From Candidatus Firestoneibacteriota bacterium (GTDB taxonomy: Bacteria > Oederibacteriota > JAAXVQ01), in contig JAAXVQ010000004.1 in NCBI GenBank assembly GCA_013335425.1, positions 1 through 6,430 on the forward strand: a DNA stretch of 6,430 nt. Direction: 5' to 3'. This document shows, piece after piece, positions 1 to 5,853 of the stretch. The notes beneath the pieces are model-generated. The model searched no databases. It was given only the letters and a program-made list of their open reading frames with translations, and was not told the DNA's origin. The translations under genes and the position numbers were made by a program. Position 1 is the first letter of the stretch. Each line of letters begins with the position of its first letter.

Positions 1-404
1 GTCAGCTTCTCGGCTGCGCTTTTGGAAAACTTATGCGCCTTCACCTGCAAGCCTTTGGGCGCGTCGCCCGTTCCGAGCACCTTGACGCGCGCATTTTTCC
101 CGACCAGACCCGCCTTATACAAAGCCTGCGGATCCACGCTCGTGCCGGCCTTGGCCAAATCCTTCAAATTAACAACCTCGTATTCAACGCGGAAACGGTA
201 ATTACTGAAGCCGCGCTTGGGCATGCGCTGCGACAAAGGCATCTGCCCGCCTTCAAAACCGGGACTGATGCTGGCGCCGCTGCGCGAACCGGCGCCCTTG
301 GAACCGCGCCCTGCCGTTTTGCCCCAGCCGGAACCGAGGCCCAGGCCCTTGCGGTAGCCCACCTTGCGGGAGCCACGGGCCGGAGATAACTGATCGATTT
401 TCAT
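1..404 (-). CDS. rplO: 50S ribosomal protein L15, 3' end cut by the window
   Basis: L15 is a 50S protein that binds 23S rRNA and acts late in large-subunit assembly. The visible 134 residues begin at ATG 402-404 and run off the left edge, so the C-terminal part (L15 is usually near 145-150 residues) is missing. The basic, glycine-rich N-terminal extension is clear: GSGWGKTAGRGSKG at about residues 24-37, then RSG, PGFEGGQMPL (48-57) and MPKRGF (61-66), all hallmarks of the family. The usual GRGHKG reads GRGSKG here. The start is preceded by a modest SD (AAGGG, 414-418) nine bases upstream. A strong hairpin lies just before that SD. The gene follows rpmD after 67 bases, the longest gap in the window. 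Identification is secure; only the C-terminus is unseen. Confidence 0.97.
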   Translation of the reverse strand, partial: MKIDQLSPARGSRKVGYRKGLGLGSGWGKTAGRGSKGAGSRSGASISPGFEGGQMPLSQRMPKRGFSNYRFRVEYEVVNLKDLAKAGTSVDPQALYKAGLVGKNARVKVLGTGDAPKGLQVKAHKFSKSAAEKL

Positions 405-421
405 GATAAGGAACCCTTTCT

Positions 422-455
422 CTGAAACCCCGCCTGAAGCAGGCGGGACTTTCAG
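422..455 (-). promoter_or_regulatory. Strong intergenic RNA hairpin between rpmD and rplO
   Basis: The minus-strand transcript can fold into a long hairpin. The outer stem of 6 bp (450-455 with 422-427) is followed by a bulged G449 and a U-G wobble. An inner stem of 8 bp (CCCGCCTG, 440-447, with CAGGCGGG, 429-436) then closes on a 3-base loop. The structure ends three bases before the rplO SD. There is no run of U after it, so it is a poor classical terminator. It could tune rplO translation, protect or direct mRNA processing, or be a dispersed repeat unit; which one cannot be told from this window. The pairing is read directly; the role is inference. Confidence 0.6.
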
Positions 456-471
456 GCAAACCTTAAATGAA

Positions 472-663
472 TTATGCTCCCGCGATGTCTTCCACTTTCA
501 GCAGGTGCCGTACTTTATAGATCATGCCGCGAATTTCCGCACGGTCCGGCAACACATGCGAGCTGCCGCGTTTCTTCAGGCCCAGGGCGCGCACCGTCAG
601 GCGCTGCGGTTGGGTCGAACCGATGATGCTGCGTTCCAAGGTGACTTTGATTTTTCCGCTCAT
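472..663 (-). CDS. rpmD: 50S ribosomal protein L30
   Basis: L30 is a small non-universal 50S protein that contacts 23S rRNA. The 63-residue product matches the family length and fold. It starts with a beta strand, [12 protein letters not shown] (4-15), then has the LGLKKRGSS segment (28-36) and the helix [19 protein letters not shown] (41-59), corresponding to the conserved RGMI/V-KVEE region. The ATG at 661-663 overlaps the rpsE stop as ATGA, and its SD (GGAGGG, 673-678) lies inside the rpsE coding end, which suggests translational coupling. The gene ends in TAA. Its presence is mildly useful for taxonomy because several bacterial lineages have lost rpmD. Confidence 0.97.
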   Translation of the reverse strand: MSGKIKVTLERSIIGSTQPQRLTVRALGLKKRGSSHVLPDRAEIRGMIYKVRHLLKVEDIAGA

Positions 664-1190
664 GCCTTCAAGCCCTCCTTCTCCTTAGCAACAGGAGCCG
701 GGTCAAATGGCGATTTTCCGCGCATTTTGGTGACTTCTTCCTCCGTGGTCAGGGCCCGCAAGCCCGCAAAGGTCGCGTTGAGCACGTTGTGCGGGTTGTT
801 GGTCCCGATGATCTTCGTGAGTATGTCGTGAATCCCGGCCACATCCATGACGGCGCGAACCGCACCGCCGGCGATAACGCCGGTACCCGGAGCCGCCGGC
901 TTTAAGAGCACTTTGGCCGCACCATAGACACCCAAGATGGGATGCGGAATGGTGGCGCCCTTCATTTTGATCTTCATCAGGTTCTTTTTAGCTTCCTGCA
1001 CGGCCTTGGCTATGGACTCCGGAACTTCGTTGGACTTGCCCAATCCGAATCCAACCGTTCCCTGCCCGTCCCCTACGACCACCAGTGAAGAAAAATGGAA
1101 CCGTCGACCGCCCTTGACCACCTTGGCGACCCGGTTGATTTTAACGACGCGGTCTTTCAGCTCCGAGGAATTCGATTCTTGTTTTTTCAA
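660..1190 (-). CDS. rpsE: 30S ribosomal protein S5
   Basis: S5 lies at the mRNA entry side of the 30S subunit next to S4 and S8. It affects decoding accuracy, and one loop borders the spectinomycin site. The 176-residue product has the N-terminal double-stranded-RNA-binding-like domain with the signature [19 protein letters not shown] (26-44) and [14 protein letters not shown] (47-60). The C-terminal domain includes [17 protein letters not shown] (104-120) and GTNNPHNV (129-136). The only reasonable start is TTG (1188-1190): an AAGGAG SD (1199-1204) sits 8 bases upstream, and the next in-frame ATG is around codon 72, far inside the domain. It follows rplR after 17 bases and overlaps rpmD by 4 bases. 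The charged C-terminal tail after about residue 157 is variable in the family. Confidence 0.97.
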   Translation of the reverse strand: MKKQESNSSELKDRVVKINRVAKVVKGGRRFHFSSLVVVGDGQGTVGFGLGKSNEVPESIAKAVQEAKKNLMKIKMKGATIPHPILGVYGAAKVLLKPAAPGTGVIAGGAVRAVMDVAGIHDILTKIIGTNNPHNVLNATFAGLRALTTEEEVTKMRGKSPFDPAPVAKEKEGLKA

Positions 1191-1207
1191 GGTAATTACT
1201 CCTTCAT

Positions 1208-1576
1208 TTAAAATTCCAGACCTGCTGCGCGGGCCGCATCGGCCAGCGCTTTAACCGCGCCCTGATATTGATAACCGCCGCGATCAAAGACCACCTGCTT
1301 GATGCCCTTGGCCAGCAGGCGCTCGGCGATGACACCGCCCATTTTCTTGGCGGCTTCCACGTTGCCCCGAGACTTGATCGAGGACTTCATTTCCGGTTCC
1401 AGACTGCTGGCGGCGACCAGTGTCGTTCCGGCCAGGTCATCAATCACTTGGATGTAGAAGTTTTTATGGCTCTTAAAAACGTGCAAACGCGGACGTTCCG
1501 TGCTGCCCTCCACCTTGCGGCGCAAACGCACGTGCCGGTTCTGCCGTTCCGCATTTCTCGAAGTATAAACGCGCAT
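1208..1576 (-). CDS. rplR: 50S ribosomal protein L18
   Basis: L18 binds 5S rRNA and, with L5, places it in the central protuberance of the 50S subunit. At 122 residues the product has the usual length. The arginine-rich N-terminus ([16 protein letters not shown], 7-22) is followed by the [20 protein letters not shown] strand region (28-47). The C-terminus is the family hallmark: [10 protein letters not shown] (97-106) then [14 protein letters not shown] (109-122). The ATG at 1574-1576 has an ideal SD, GGAGG (1583-1587), six bases upstream. That SD is fused to the rplF stop as TAAGGAGG. The 11-base gap to rplF and 17-base gap to rpsE indicate one transcript. No anomalies were seen. Confidence 0.98.
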   Translation of the reverse strand: MRVYTSRNAERQNRHVRLRRKVEGSTERPRLHVFKSHKNFYIQVIDDLAGTTLVAASSLEPEMKSSIKSRGNVEAAKKMGGVIAERLLAKGIKQVVFDRGGYQYQGAVKALADAARAAGLEF

Positions 1577-1587
1577 GAACTGCCTCC

Positions 1588-2169
1588 TTACTTCTTCCCG
1601 CCGGCACCCGCAGCCGCGCCCGAACCCGAGCCAGCTCCGGATTTACCGACTTTAATACGAACGTATTCACCTTCGTAACGAATGCCCTTGCCTTTGTAGG
1701 GTTCCGGTTTGCGGACAAAGCGTAACTCCGCCGCCACCGCGCCCACCGTTTCCTTGTTGATGCCTTTAACCACGATCGAGGTGGGTTTGGGAGTCTCTAA
1801 CGTGATGCCCTGGGGCGGCGTATAATCCACTTGGTGCGAATAACCCACAAACATCGTGAGCTGGTTGTTCTGAACCTGGGCGCGATAGCCTATCCCCTGA
1901 ATCTCCAGACGTTTTTCAAACCCCTGGGAAACACCGTGCACCATGTTGGCGATCAACGTGCGCGTCAATCCGAACAAGCCTTTATAAATGCGGTCATGGC
2001 TCTCGGGAGCCAACACCCGGACGACCTCGCCCGCAATTTCCACTTTCATTCCCGGGTACAAATCCCGCTCCAGCTTGCCTTTGGGGCCGCTGACGGTAAC
2101 ATGCGATCCGGCAACAACGGCCGTAACTCCCTTAGGTAGGGGAATGGGCAATTTTCCTATGCGTGACAT
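1588..2169 (-). CDS. rplF: 50S ribosomal protein L6 with a Gly/Ala/Ser-rich C-terminal tail
   Basis: L6 sits near the sarcin-ricin loop and the base of the L7/L12 stalk and contributes to the factor-binding region. The product of 193 residues contains two tandem L6 folds: [14 protein letters not shown] (2-15), [11 protein letters not shown] (30-40) and [15 protein letters not shown] (84-98). It also has the signature [14 protein letters not shown] (155-168). The start is ATG 2167-2169, because it gives the canonical MSRIGK beginning and has GGAGG (2178-2182) eight bases upstream; the frame stays open further upstream but that extension is not family-like. Family members normally end shortly after the VGK motif. 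Here it is followed by a low-complexity tail rich in Gly, Ser and Ala (about 177-191) and a final GKK. The frame is clean, so the tail looks real. Confidence 0.98.
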   Translation of the reverse strand: MSRIGKLPIPLPKGVTAVVAGSHVTVSGPKGKLERDLYPGMKVEIAGEVVRVLAPESHDRIYKGLFGLTRTLIANMVHGVSQGFEKRLEIQGIGYRAQVQNNQLTMFVGYSHQVDYTPPQGITLETPKPTSIVVKGINKETVGAVAAELRFVRKPEPYKGKGIRYEGEYVRIKVGKSGAGSGSGAAAGAGGKK

Positions 2170-2182
2170 AAAGCGATCCTCC

Positions 2183-2581
2183 TTACCAGATGTAGCAAAG
2201 TACCTCGCCGCCCACATGCGCGCGGCGAGCTTGCCGGTCGGTCATGATACCCCGCGAAGTCGAGAGGATCGCAACACCCAGCCCGCCTAAAACTCGGGGG
2301 ATATTCTCCGCCGAAGTATAGACCCGGCATCCGGGTTTGGAAACCCGCTGGACCGTGTTGATGATCCGCTCGCGGTTCGGGCCATACTTTAAAAAGACCC
2401 GTATCATCCCCTGCCGGTTGTCCTCAATCACCTTGAAATTGCGGATGAACCCCTCGTCCTTAATGAGGCGCACAACTTCCTGCTTCATCTTGGAAGCGGG
2501 AACATCCACTTTTTCATGAAACGCCCGGTTCGCATTGCGAACCCGGGTCAGCAAATCCGAAATAGGATCTGTCATTGACAT
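2183..2581 (-). CDS. rpsH: 30S ribosomal protein S8
   Basis: S8 is a primary 16S rRNA-binding protein of the 30S body; in E. coli it also represses spc-operon translation by binding its mRNA. The 132-residue product shows [16 protein letters not shown] (3-18) and [20 protein letters not shown] (27-46). The C-terminal signature is [18 protein letters not shown] (102-119), followed by GGEVLCYIW at the end. The start at ATG 2579-2581 gives the common MSMTDPI beginning with a GAGGG SD (2592-2596) ten bases upstream. ATG 2573-2575 is a possible alternative two codons later. The frame is open back into rpsN, but the added residues are not S8-like. I could not recognise an S8 target site in the window, so autoregulation is unproven here. 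Confidence 0.97.
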   Translation of the reverse strand: MSMTDPISDLLTRVRNANRAFHEKVDVPASKMKQEVVRLIKDEGFIRNFKVIEDNRQGMIRVFLKYGPNRERIINTVQRVSKPGCRVYTSAENIPRVLGGLGVAILSTSRGIMTDRQARRAHVGGEVLCYIW

Positions 2582-2630
2582 GAACGTGTCACCCTCTCTA
2601 TCCGATAAATCGCGGTAATCCGCTCGCCAG

Positions 2631-2816
2631 CTACCAGCTGGCTTTGATAACTCCGGGAATCTGGCCATGGCTGGCCATGGAACGGAAACAAATGCGGCAA
2701 ATCCCGAACTTGCGAATATACCCCCGCGGCCGGCCGCACAGCTGGCAGCGGTTGTACTTGCGAACCTTAAAGCGCGGTTCTTTTTTCTGCTTGTTGATCA
2801 AGCACAGTTTCGCCAT
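2631..2816 (-). CDS. rpsN: 30S ribosomal protein S14, short zinc-binding type
   Basis: S14 is a 30S head protein near S3, S10 and S19. This 61-residue product is the short type Z form, not the roughly 100-residue zinc-free form. It carries two CxxC pairs, C24-C27 and C40-C43, expected to hold one zinc ion. The conserved core [20 protein letters not shown] (23-42) and the ending [13 protein letters not shown] agree with the family. An extra cysteine at residue 5 is outside the zinc site. The ATG at 2814-2816 has GGGAGG (2821-2826) only 4 bases upstream, a short but workable spacing. It lies 18 bases after rplE and 49 before rpsH, its standard spc-operon place. The stop is TAG. Confidence 0.98.
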   Translation of the reverse strand: MAKLCLINKQKKEPRFKVRKYNRCQLCGRPRGYIRKFGICRICFRSMASHGQIPGVIKASW

Positions 2817-2834
2817 GAAACCTCCCGTCTGGTA

Positions 2835-3377
2835 CTAACGCTTTACAAAAGGAGCGCCGAATTGAGCCAGAAGCTCCGCGGCCTCCTTGTCGGTCTTAGC
2901 CGTGGTCACGAACGTAATGTTCATGCCGTGAATGCCCATAATCTTGTCATAGTCGATCTCGGGAAAAATAATCTGCTCCTTAATCCCGAGATTGTAGTTC
3001 CCACGACCGTCAAACCCCTTGTTCGAGATGCCGCGAAAATCCTTGATGCGGGGCAGCGCCACGTTGATGAAACGGTCCAAAAACTCGTACATGATGACGC
3101 CGCGCAGGGTTACACGCGCCCCAATAGGAAGGTTGAGGCGCAGTTTGAAATTGGAAATCGCTTTTTTCGCCCGCGTGAGCACCGGCTTTTGTCCGGTAAT
3201 CTTGCCCAATTCCTCGGCCGCGGCTTCCAGGACCTTAATGTCGTCGGTGGCCTTGCCCATTCCCACGTTGAGCACGATCTTTTCCAACTTCGGAACTTCC
3301 ATCCTGTTCCGGTAGGAATATTTCGCCATCAGCGCCGGGACAATTTCTTTTAAATACTTTTCCTTGATGCGTGCCAT
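2835..3377 (-). CDS. rplE: 50S ribosomal protein L5
   Basis: L5 binds 5S rRNA with L18 and forms part of the central protuberance, touching the P-site tRNA and the 30S head. From ATG 3375-3377 the product is 180 residues, the normal family length. Features include [17 protein letters not shown] (27-43), the signature around [20 protein letters not shown] (60-79) and IGARVTLRG (85-93). A further conserved block runs from [15 protein letters not shown] (121-135) to [10 protein letters not shown] start six codons earlier (ATG 3393-3395) also exists. I prefer 3377 because a GGAGG SD (3389-3393) lies 11 bases before it and itself overlaps that earlier ATG, and because MARIKEKY is the typical beginning. 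The upstream ATG has only weak SD support. The stop is TAG. Confidence 0.97.
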   Translation of the reverse strand: MARIKEKYLKEIVPALMAKYSYRNRMEVPKLEKIVLNVGMGKATDDIKVLEAAAEELGKITGQKPVLTRAKKAISNFKLRLNLPIGARVTLRGVIMYEFLDRFINVALPRIKDFRGISNKGFDGRGNYNLGIKEQIIFPEIDYDKIMGIHGMNITFVTTAKTDKEAAELLAQFGAPFVKR

Positions 3378-3388
3378 GGGTGCTGTTT

Positions 3389-3393
3389 CCTCC
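3389..3393 (-). promoter_or_regulatory. Shine-Dalgarno that decides the rplE start
   Basis: GGAGG on the minus strand lies 11 bases before ATG 3375-3377. Its first base is the last base of an earlier in-frame ATG (3393-3395). Initiation at that earlier ATG would have to occur on top of this SD, so the downstream ATG is the better rplE start and gives the family-typical length. Confidence 0.7.
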
Positions 3394-3414
3394 ATCGTGA
3401 ACCTTAAACGAAGC

Positions 3415-3741
3415 CTAGTCGATCATTTCCTTGCACTTGGTACAGACACGAACGAATTTATCGTTGTCGCCGATCCGCTTGAAACTGATGCGGGTCACCG
3501 CATTACACTTGTTGCAGATCAGTTTCAACTTGGACAAGGCGAGCGGCGCTTCCTTTTCCAAAATCCCGCCTTGCGGCATTTTTTGCGTCGGGCGCGTATG
3601 GCGCTTGACGAAGTTCACCTTCTCAACAATGGCTTTATCTTTTTTCGGGAAAATCTTAAGAACTTTCCCGCTCTTGCCGCGGTCTTTGCCCGAAATCACG
3701 GTGACCACGTCGTTTTTATGAAGCTTAGGTTTAGCTTGCAT
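3415..3741 (-). CDS. rplX: 50S ribosomal protein L24 with a CxxC-CxxC C-terminal segment
   Basis: L24 is an early-assembly 50S protein that binds 23S rRNA near the exit of the peptide tunnel. The 108-residue product has the KOW motif at the N-terminus: [20 protein letters not shown] (7-26) followed by [20 protein letters not shown]. The block [13 protein letters not shown] (48-60) and the final [12 protein letters not shown] are also typical. Two cysteine pairs, C76-C79 and C100-C103, could form a zinc-ribbon-like knuckle; many bacterial L24 proteins carry such pairs, while E. coli-type L24 may not. ATG 3739-3741 has an AAGGA-type SD about a dozen bases upstream. Gaps are 28 bases to rplN and 37 to rplE. 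The stop is TAG. Confidence 0.98.
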   Translation of the reverse strand: MQAKPKLHKNDVVTVISGKDRGKSGKVLKIFPKKDKAIVEKVNFVKRHTRPTQKMPQGGILEKEAPLALSKLKLICNKCNAVTRISFKRIGDNDKFVRVCTKCKEMID

Positions 3742-3769
3742 ACCGGAAATCCGCTTCCTTTCTCCAGCC

Positions 3770-4138
3770 CTAGAGAACTTCCGGGGCCAGTGAGATAATC
3801 TTCATGAAATTCTTTTCACGCAATTCACGCGCCACGGGGCCGAAGATGCGGGTCCCGCGCGGATTGAGTTGTTCGTTGATCACCACCACGGCATTTTCAT
3901 CAAAGCGGATGTAGGAACCATCCGGGCGGCGGTAGTTCGAGGCCGCCCGGACAATCACGGCGCGGACCTTATCGCTCTTTTTAACCTGGGCGCCGGGAAT
4001 GGCTTCCTTCACCGCTCCGACAATCACATCGCCCAAACCTGCATACCGCCGGCGCGTCCCTCCCAGCACCTTGATGCACTGGATGACCTTGGCGCCGGAA
4101 TTGTCCGCTACCTTGAGCATGGTCTGAACCTGGATCAT
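3770..4138 (-). CDS. rplN: 50S ribosomal protein L14
   Basis: L14 lies on the 50S interface surface, contacts 16S rRNA in bridge B8 and is the docking site for the silencing factor RsfS in bacteria that have it. The product is 122 residues, exactly the usual length, and highly conserved: [20 protein letters not shown] (8-27), [14 protein letters not shown] (36-49) and [20 protein letters not shown] (58-77). It ends in [19 protein letters not shown] 4136-4138 overlaps the rpsQ stop as ATGA, and the SD GGAGG (4149-4153) is inside rpsQ, so translation is probably coupled. In E. coli rplN begins the separately transcribed spc operon. Here no intergenic space exists for a promoter, so the S10 and spc parts appear joined. 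Confidence 0.99.
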   Translation of the reverse strand: MIQVQTMLKVADNSGAKVIQCIKVLGGTRRRYAGLGDVIVGAVKEAIPGAQVKKSDKVRAVIVRAASNYRRPDGSYIRFDENAVVVINEQLNPRGTRIFGPVARELREKNFMKIISLAPEVL

Positions 4139-4431
4139 AGCGGGCTCGCCTCCTTCAACACGTCCGCAGCGCTGACTTTGGCTCGGGTCACCACATCCAC
4201 CAGGGTGTGATATTTTTGGGCCGAAAGCGGCCGGACTTCGCGGATGCGGACCATGTCGCCGATATGCGCCGTATTGGCTTCATCGTGGACCTTGTACTTT
4301 TTCGAAACCCGCACCGTGCGTTTGTACTTGGCGTGCTGGATCAACCGCTCCACCTTAACCACGATGGTTTTATGCATGCGGTCGCTGACCACCACCCCGA
4401 CTTTTTCCGTTGAAGACTTTACACTTCCCAT
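4135..4431 (-). CDS. rpsQ: 30S ribosomal protein S17
   Basis: S17 is a primary 16S rRNA-binding protein of the 30S body with an OB fold. The 98-residue product has [20 protein letters not shown] (11-30), then [20 protein letters not shown] (43-62) and IREVRPLS (63-70), the S17 signature. The C-terminal stretch after about residue 84 is a short variable tail. ATG 4429-4431 has a strong SD, AAGGAGG (4437-4443), five bases upstream. A 6-bp hairpin ends at that SD. It follows rpmC after 46 bases and overlaps rplN by four bases (ATGA). The stop is TGA, used in this window only at overlapping junctions. Confidence 0.98.
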   Translation of the reverse strand: MGSVKSSTEKVGVVVSDRMHKTIVVKVERLIQHAKYKRTVRVSKKYKVHDEANTAHIGDMVRIREVRPLSAQKYHTLVDVVTRAKVSAADVLKEASPL

Positions 4432-4442
4432 CGCTTCCTCCT

Positions 4443-4465
4443 TGCGCCCCGTGTGGGTAGGCGCA
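4443..4465 (-). promoter_or_regulatory. Small hairpin abutting the rpsQ Shine-Dalgarno
   Basis: In the minus-strand transcript TGCGCC (4460-4465) can pair with GGCGCA (4443-4448) around an 11-base loop. The last paired base is the first A of the AAGGAGG SD of rpsQ (4437-4443). The pairing is read directly. It could help present or partly hide the SD in the 46-base rpmC-rpsQ gap. Six base pairs in a moderately GC-rich sequence could also be chance. Confidence 0.35.
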
Positions 4466-4477
4466 GCGCTCTAAAAG

Positions 4478-4771
4478 CTACTTTTTCCCCGTGGTCTTCT
4501 TGGCCTTGACGGCCGGTTTATCCGCACTCTTGGCAGCCGCCGCAGGCACCGCCGTTTTTTCCGTGACCGTGGCCAACTGTTCCGGATACTTCAACAAGGT
4601 CAGAATCCGGGCAATATCGCGTCGCGTGGCGGAAAGTTGCGCCGTGTTTTCAACTTGTTTGGTCTGTACTTTAACTTGGGTCTTGAGCAGCGTATCCCGC
4701 AATTCCACCAGTTTCCGTTCGAGATCCGTGCGTGTCATTTCACGCCACTTTTCAATTTTCATTTCGGTCAC
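4478..4771 (-). CDS. rpmC: 50S ribosomal protein L29 with an extended Ala/Lys-rich tail
   Basis: L29 is a small helical-hairpin protein at the exit-tunnel rim beside L23, near the docking site of SRP and trigger factor. The conserved core is [20 protein letters not shown] (9-28), then [11 protein letters not shown] (36-46) and [13 protein letters not shown] (49-61), matching the family pattern of two helices. L29 is usually about 60-75 residues; this one is 97 because of a tail rich in Ala, Lys and Thr (about 66-97). The start shown is GTG 4769-4771, which overlaps the rplP stop as GTGA and has AGGA (4781-4784) nine bases upstream. An alternative ATG at 4760-4762 gives MKIEKWRE and 94 residues and aligns well with the usual L29 beginning, so the choice is open. 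The stop is TAG. Confidence 0.95.
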   Translation of the reverse strand: MTEMKIEKWREMTRTDLERKLVELRDTLLKTQVKVQTKQVENTAQLSATRRDIARILTLLKYPEQLATVTEKTAVPAAAAKSADKPAVKAKKTTGKK

Positions 4772-5187
4772 ATCCCCATTTCCTGGCGCGCGACAAACTT
4801 GGTTTTGATCGGCAGCCGGTGCGAAGCCAGCATGAGCGCCTCGCGCGCCACTTTTTCATTGACCCCATCGATTTCAAACATCACCCGCCCGGGCTTCACC
4901 ACGGCGACCCAAGCTTCGGGAGCGCCTTTACCCTTACCCATGCGCGTTTCCGCGGGCTTCTTGGTAATGGGCTTGTCCGGAAAAATCCGGATCCAGAGCT
5001 TGCCGCCGCGCTTCAAGTGGCGGTTGATGGCCACCCGGCAGGCTTCAATCTGTGCATTGGTGACCCAATCGACTTCCAGCGCCTTCAAACCGAAAGAACC
5101 GAAGCTGACCTGGTTCCCGCGCTGGGCCATACCGCGGCGTTTGCCGCGCTGTTGCTTGCGAAATTTAACTCTCTTTGGCAGGAGCAT
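4768..5187 (-). CDS. rplP: 50S ribosomal protein L16
   Basis: L16 organises the A-tRNA binding region near the 5S rRNA and the peptidyl transferase centre. The 139-residue product has the canonical length. It has the basic N-terminus [20 protein letters not shown] (1-20), [11 protein letters not shown] (28-38) and [20 protein letters not shown] (64-83). [21 protein letters not shown] (85-105) follows, including the conserved Gly-Arg of the PGRV motif. ATG 5185-5187 has GGAGG (5196-5200) eight bases upstream. Both SD and start lie inside the end of rpsC, giving a 23-base overlap in a different frame. The downstream end overlaps rpmC by four bases. No truncation was seen. Confidence 0.98.
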   Translation of the reverse strand: MLLPKRVKFRKQQRGKRRGMAQRGNQVSFGSFGLKALEVDWVTNAQIEACRVAINRHLKRGGKLWIRIFPDKPITKKPAETRMGKGKGAPEAWVAVVKPGRVMFEIDGVNEKVAREALMLASHRLPIKTKFVARQEMGM

Positions 5188-5842
5188 TGCGCTTTCCTCC
5201 CCGGCGTTCTTCCACGGCTTTGGCCGAGCGGTCGACGAAGAGCCAAACCTTCACACCAATGGTGCCGTAGGTGGTGTTGGCCGTCGCCAGTCCGTACTGA
5301 ATATCCGCGCGCAGCGTGTGCAACGGCACCCGGCCCTCGCGGTACCACTCGCGGCGGGCGATTTCCGCCCCGGCCAAACGTCCTCCGCACATCACTTTAA
5401 TGCCTTTGGCGCCCATGTCCATGGCGGTCGTGACCGATCGTTTCATGGCGCGGCGGAACGCGATGCGGCGTTCCAATTGACGCGCCACGCTCTCGGCCAC
5501 CAAGGTGGCGTCCAATTCCGGCCTTTTGACTTCCAAAATATTCACATGAATCTGCTTGTCGGTGAGAGCCTGCAGTTCTTTGCGCAGGTTCTCGATCTCC
5601 GAGCCCTTTTTGCCGATGATGATACCCGGCTTGGCGGCGTAAATGGAGATGGTCGCCCGCTGTGACGCGCGTTCAATCTCAATCTTGGAGATACCCGCAT
5701 GCCCCAGTTTCGCCTTTAAAAACTTACGCAGCTTCGTGTCTTCCAGCAACAACGCGGAAAAATTCTTTTTGGCAAACCACTGGGAATCCCACGTGCGTGT
5801 AATCCCCAGACGTATGCCGATCGGATTAACCTTCTGACCCAC
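5165..5842 (-). CDS. rpsC: 30S ribosomal protein S3
   Basis: S3 forms part of the mRNA entry pore in the 30S head, with S4 and S5, and contributes to mRNA helicase activity. The 225-residue product starts [14 protein letters not shown], standard for S3. It has a type II KH domain with the GxxG loop in [12 protein letters not shown] (72-83; GKKG at 77-80). The C-terminal domain includes [18 protein letters not shown] (163-180) and [11 protein letters not shown] (192-202), followed by a basic tail. The start codon is GTG (5840-5842) with a perfect AAGGAGG SD (5849-5855) six bases away, fused to the rplV TAA stop. The last 23 bases overlap rplP. The gap to rplV is 11 bases. Confidence 0.99.
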   Translation of the reverse strand: MGQKVNPIGIRLGITRTWDSQWFAKKNFSALLLEDTKLRKFLKAKLGHAGISKIEIERASQRATISIYAAKPGIIIGKKGSEIENLRKELQALTDKQIHVNILEVKRPELDATLVAESVARQLERRIAFRRAMKRSVTTAMDMGAKGIKVMCGGRLAGAEIARREWYREGRVPLHTLRADIQYGLATANTTYGTIGVKVWLFVDRSAKAVEERRGGKRNAPAKES

Positions 5843-5853
5843 GCTTAGCCTCC

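Noticed and set aside
422..455. The rpmD-rplO hairpin as a rho-independent terminator
   Set aside because: No U-tract follows the stem in the transcribed direction, and an essential ribosomal gene follows immediately, so full termination is implausible.
2170..2217. Longer L6 reading frame starting upstream of 2169
   Set aside because: The additional residues overlap the end of rpsH, are unlike any L6 N-terminus, and the canonical MSRIGK start has a strong SD at the right distance.
2612..2623. Small inverted repeat GCGG-TAAT-CCGC in the rpsN-rpsH gap
   Set aside because: Only 4 bp of stem, easily found by chance, and not adjacent to a signal it could act on.
2582..2668. Longer S8 reading frame reaching into rpsN
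   Set aside because: The extension is not S8-like; MSMTDPI at 2581 is the family-typical beginning with an SD in place.
2667..3353. A 228-codon plus-strand open frame opposite rpsN and rplE
   Set aside because: Antisense shadow of L5 and S14; the translated sequence has no recognisable family features and crosses a gene boundary.
3378..3414. Possible S8 autoregulatory mRNA target near the rplE start
   Set aside because: Expected from E. coli, but I could not fold this gap into an S8-binding helix by eye.
4637..5665. A 342-codon open frame on the plus strand opposite rpmC, rplP and rpsC
   Set aside because: It is antisense to three clearly identified ribosomal genes, has no recognisable domain and is explained by the codon bias of the opposite strand in a moderately GC-rich sequence.
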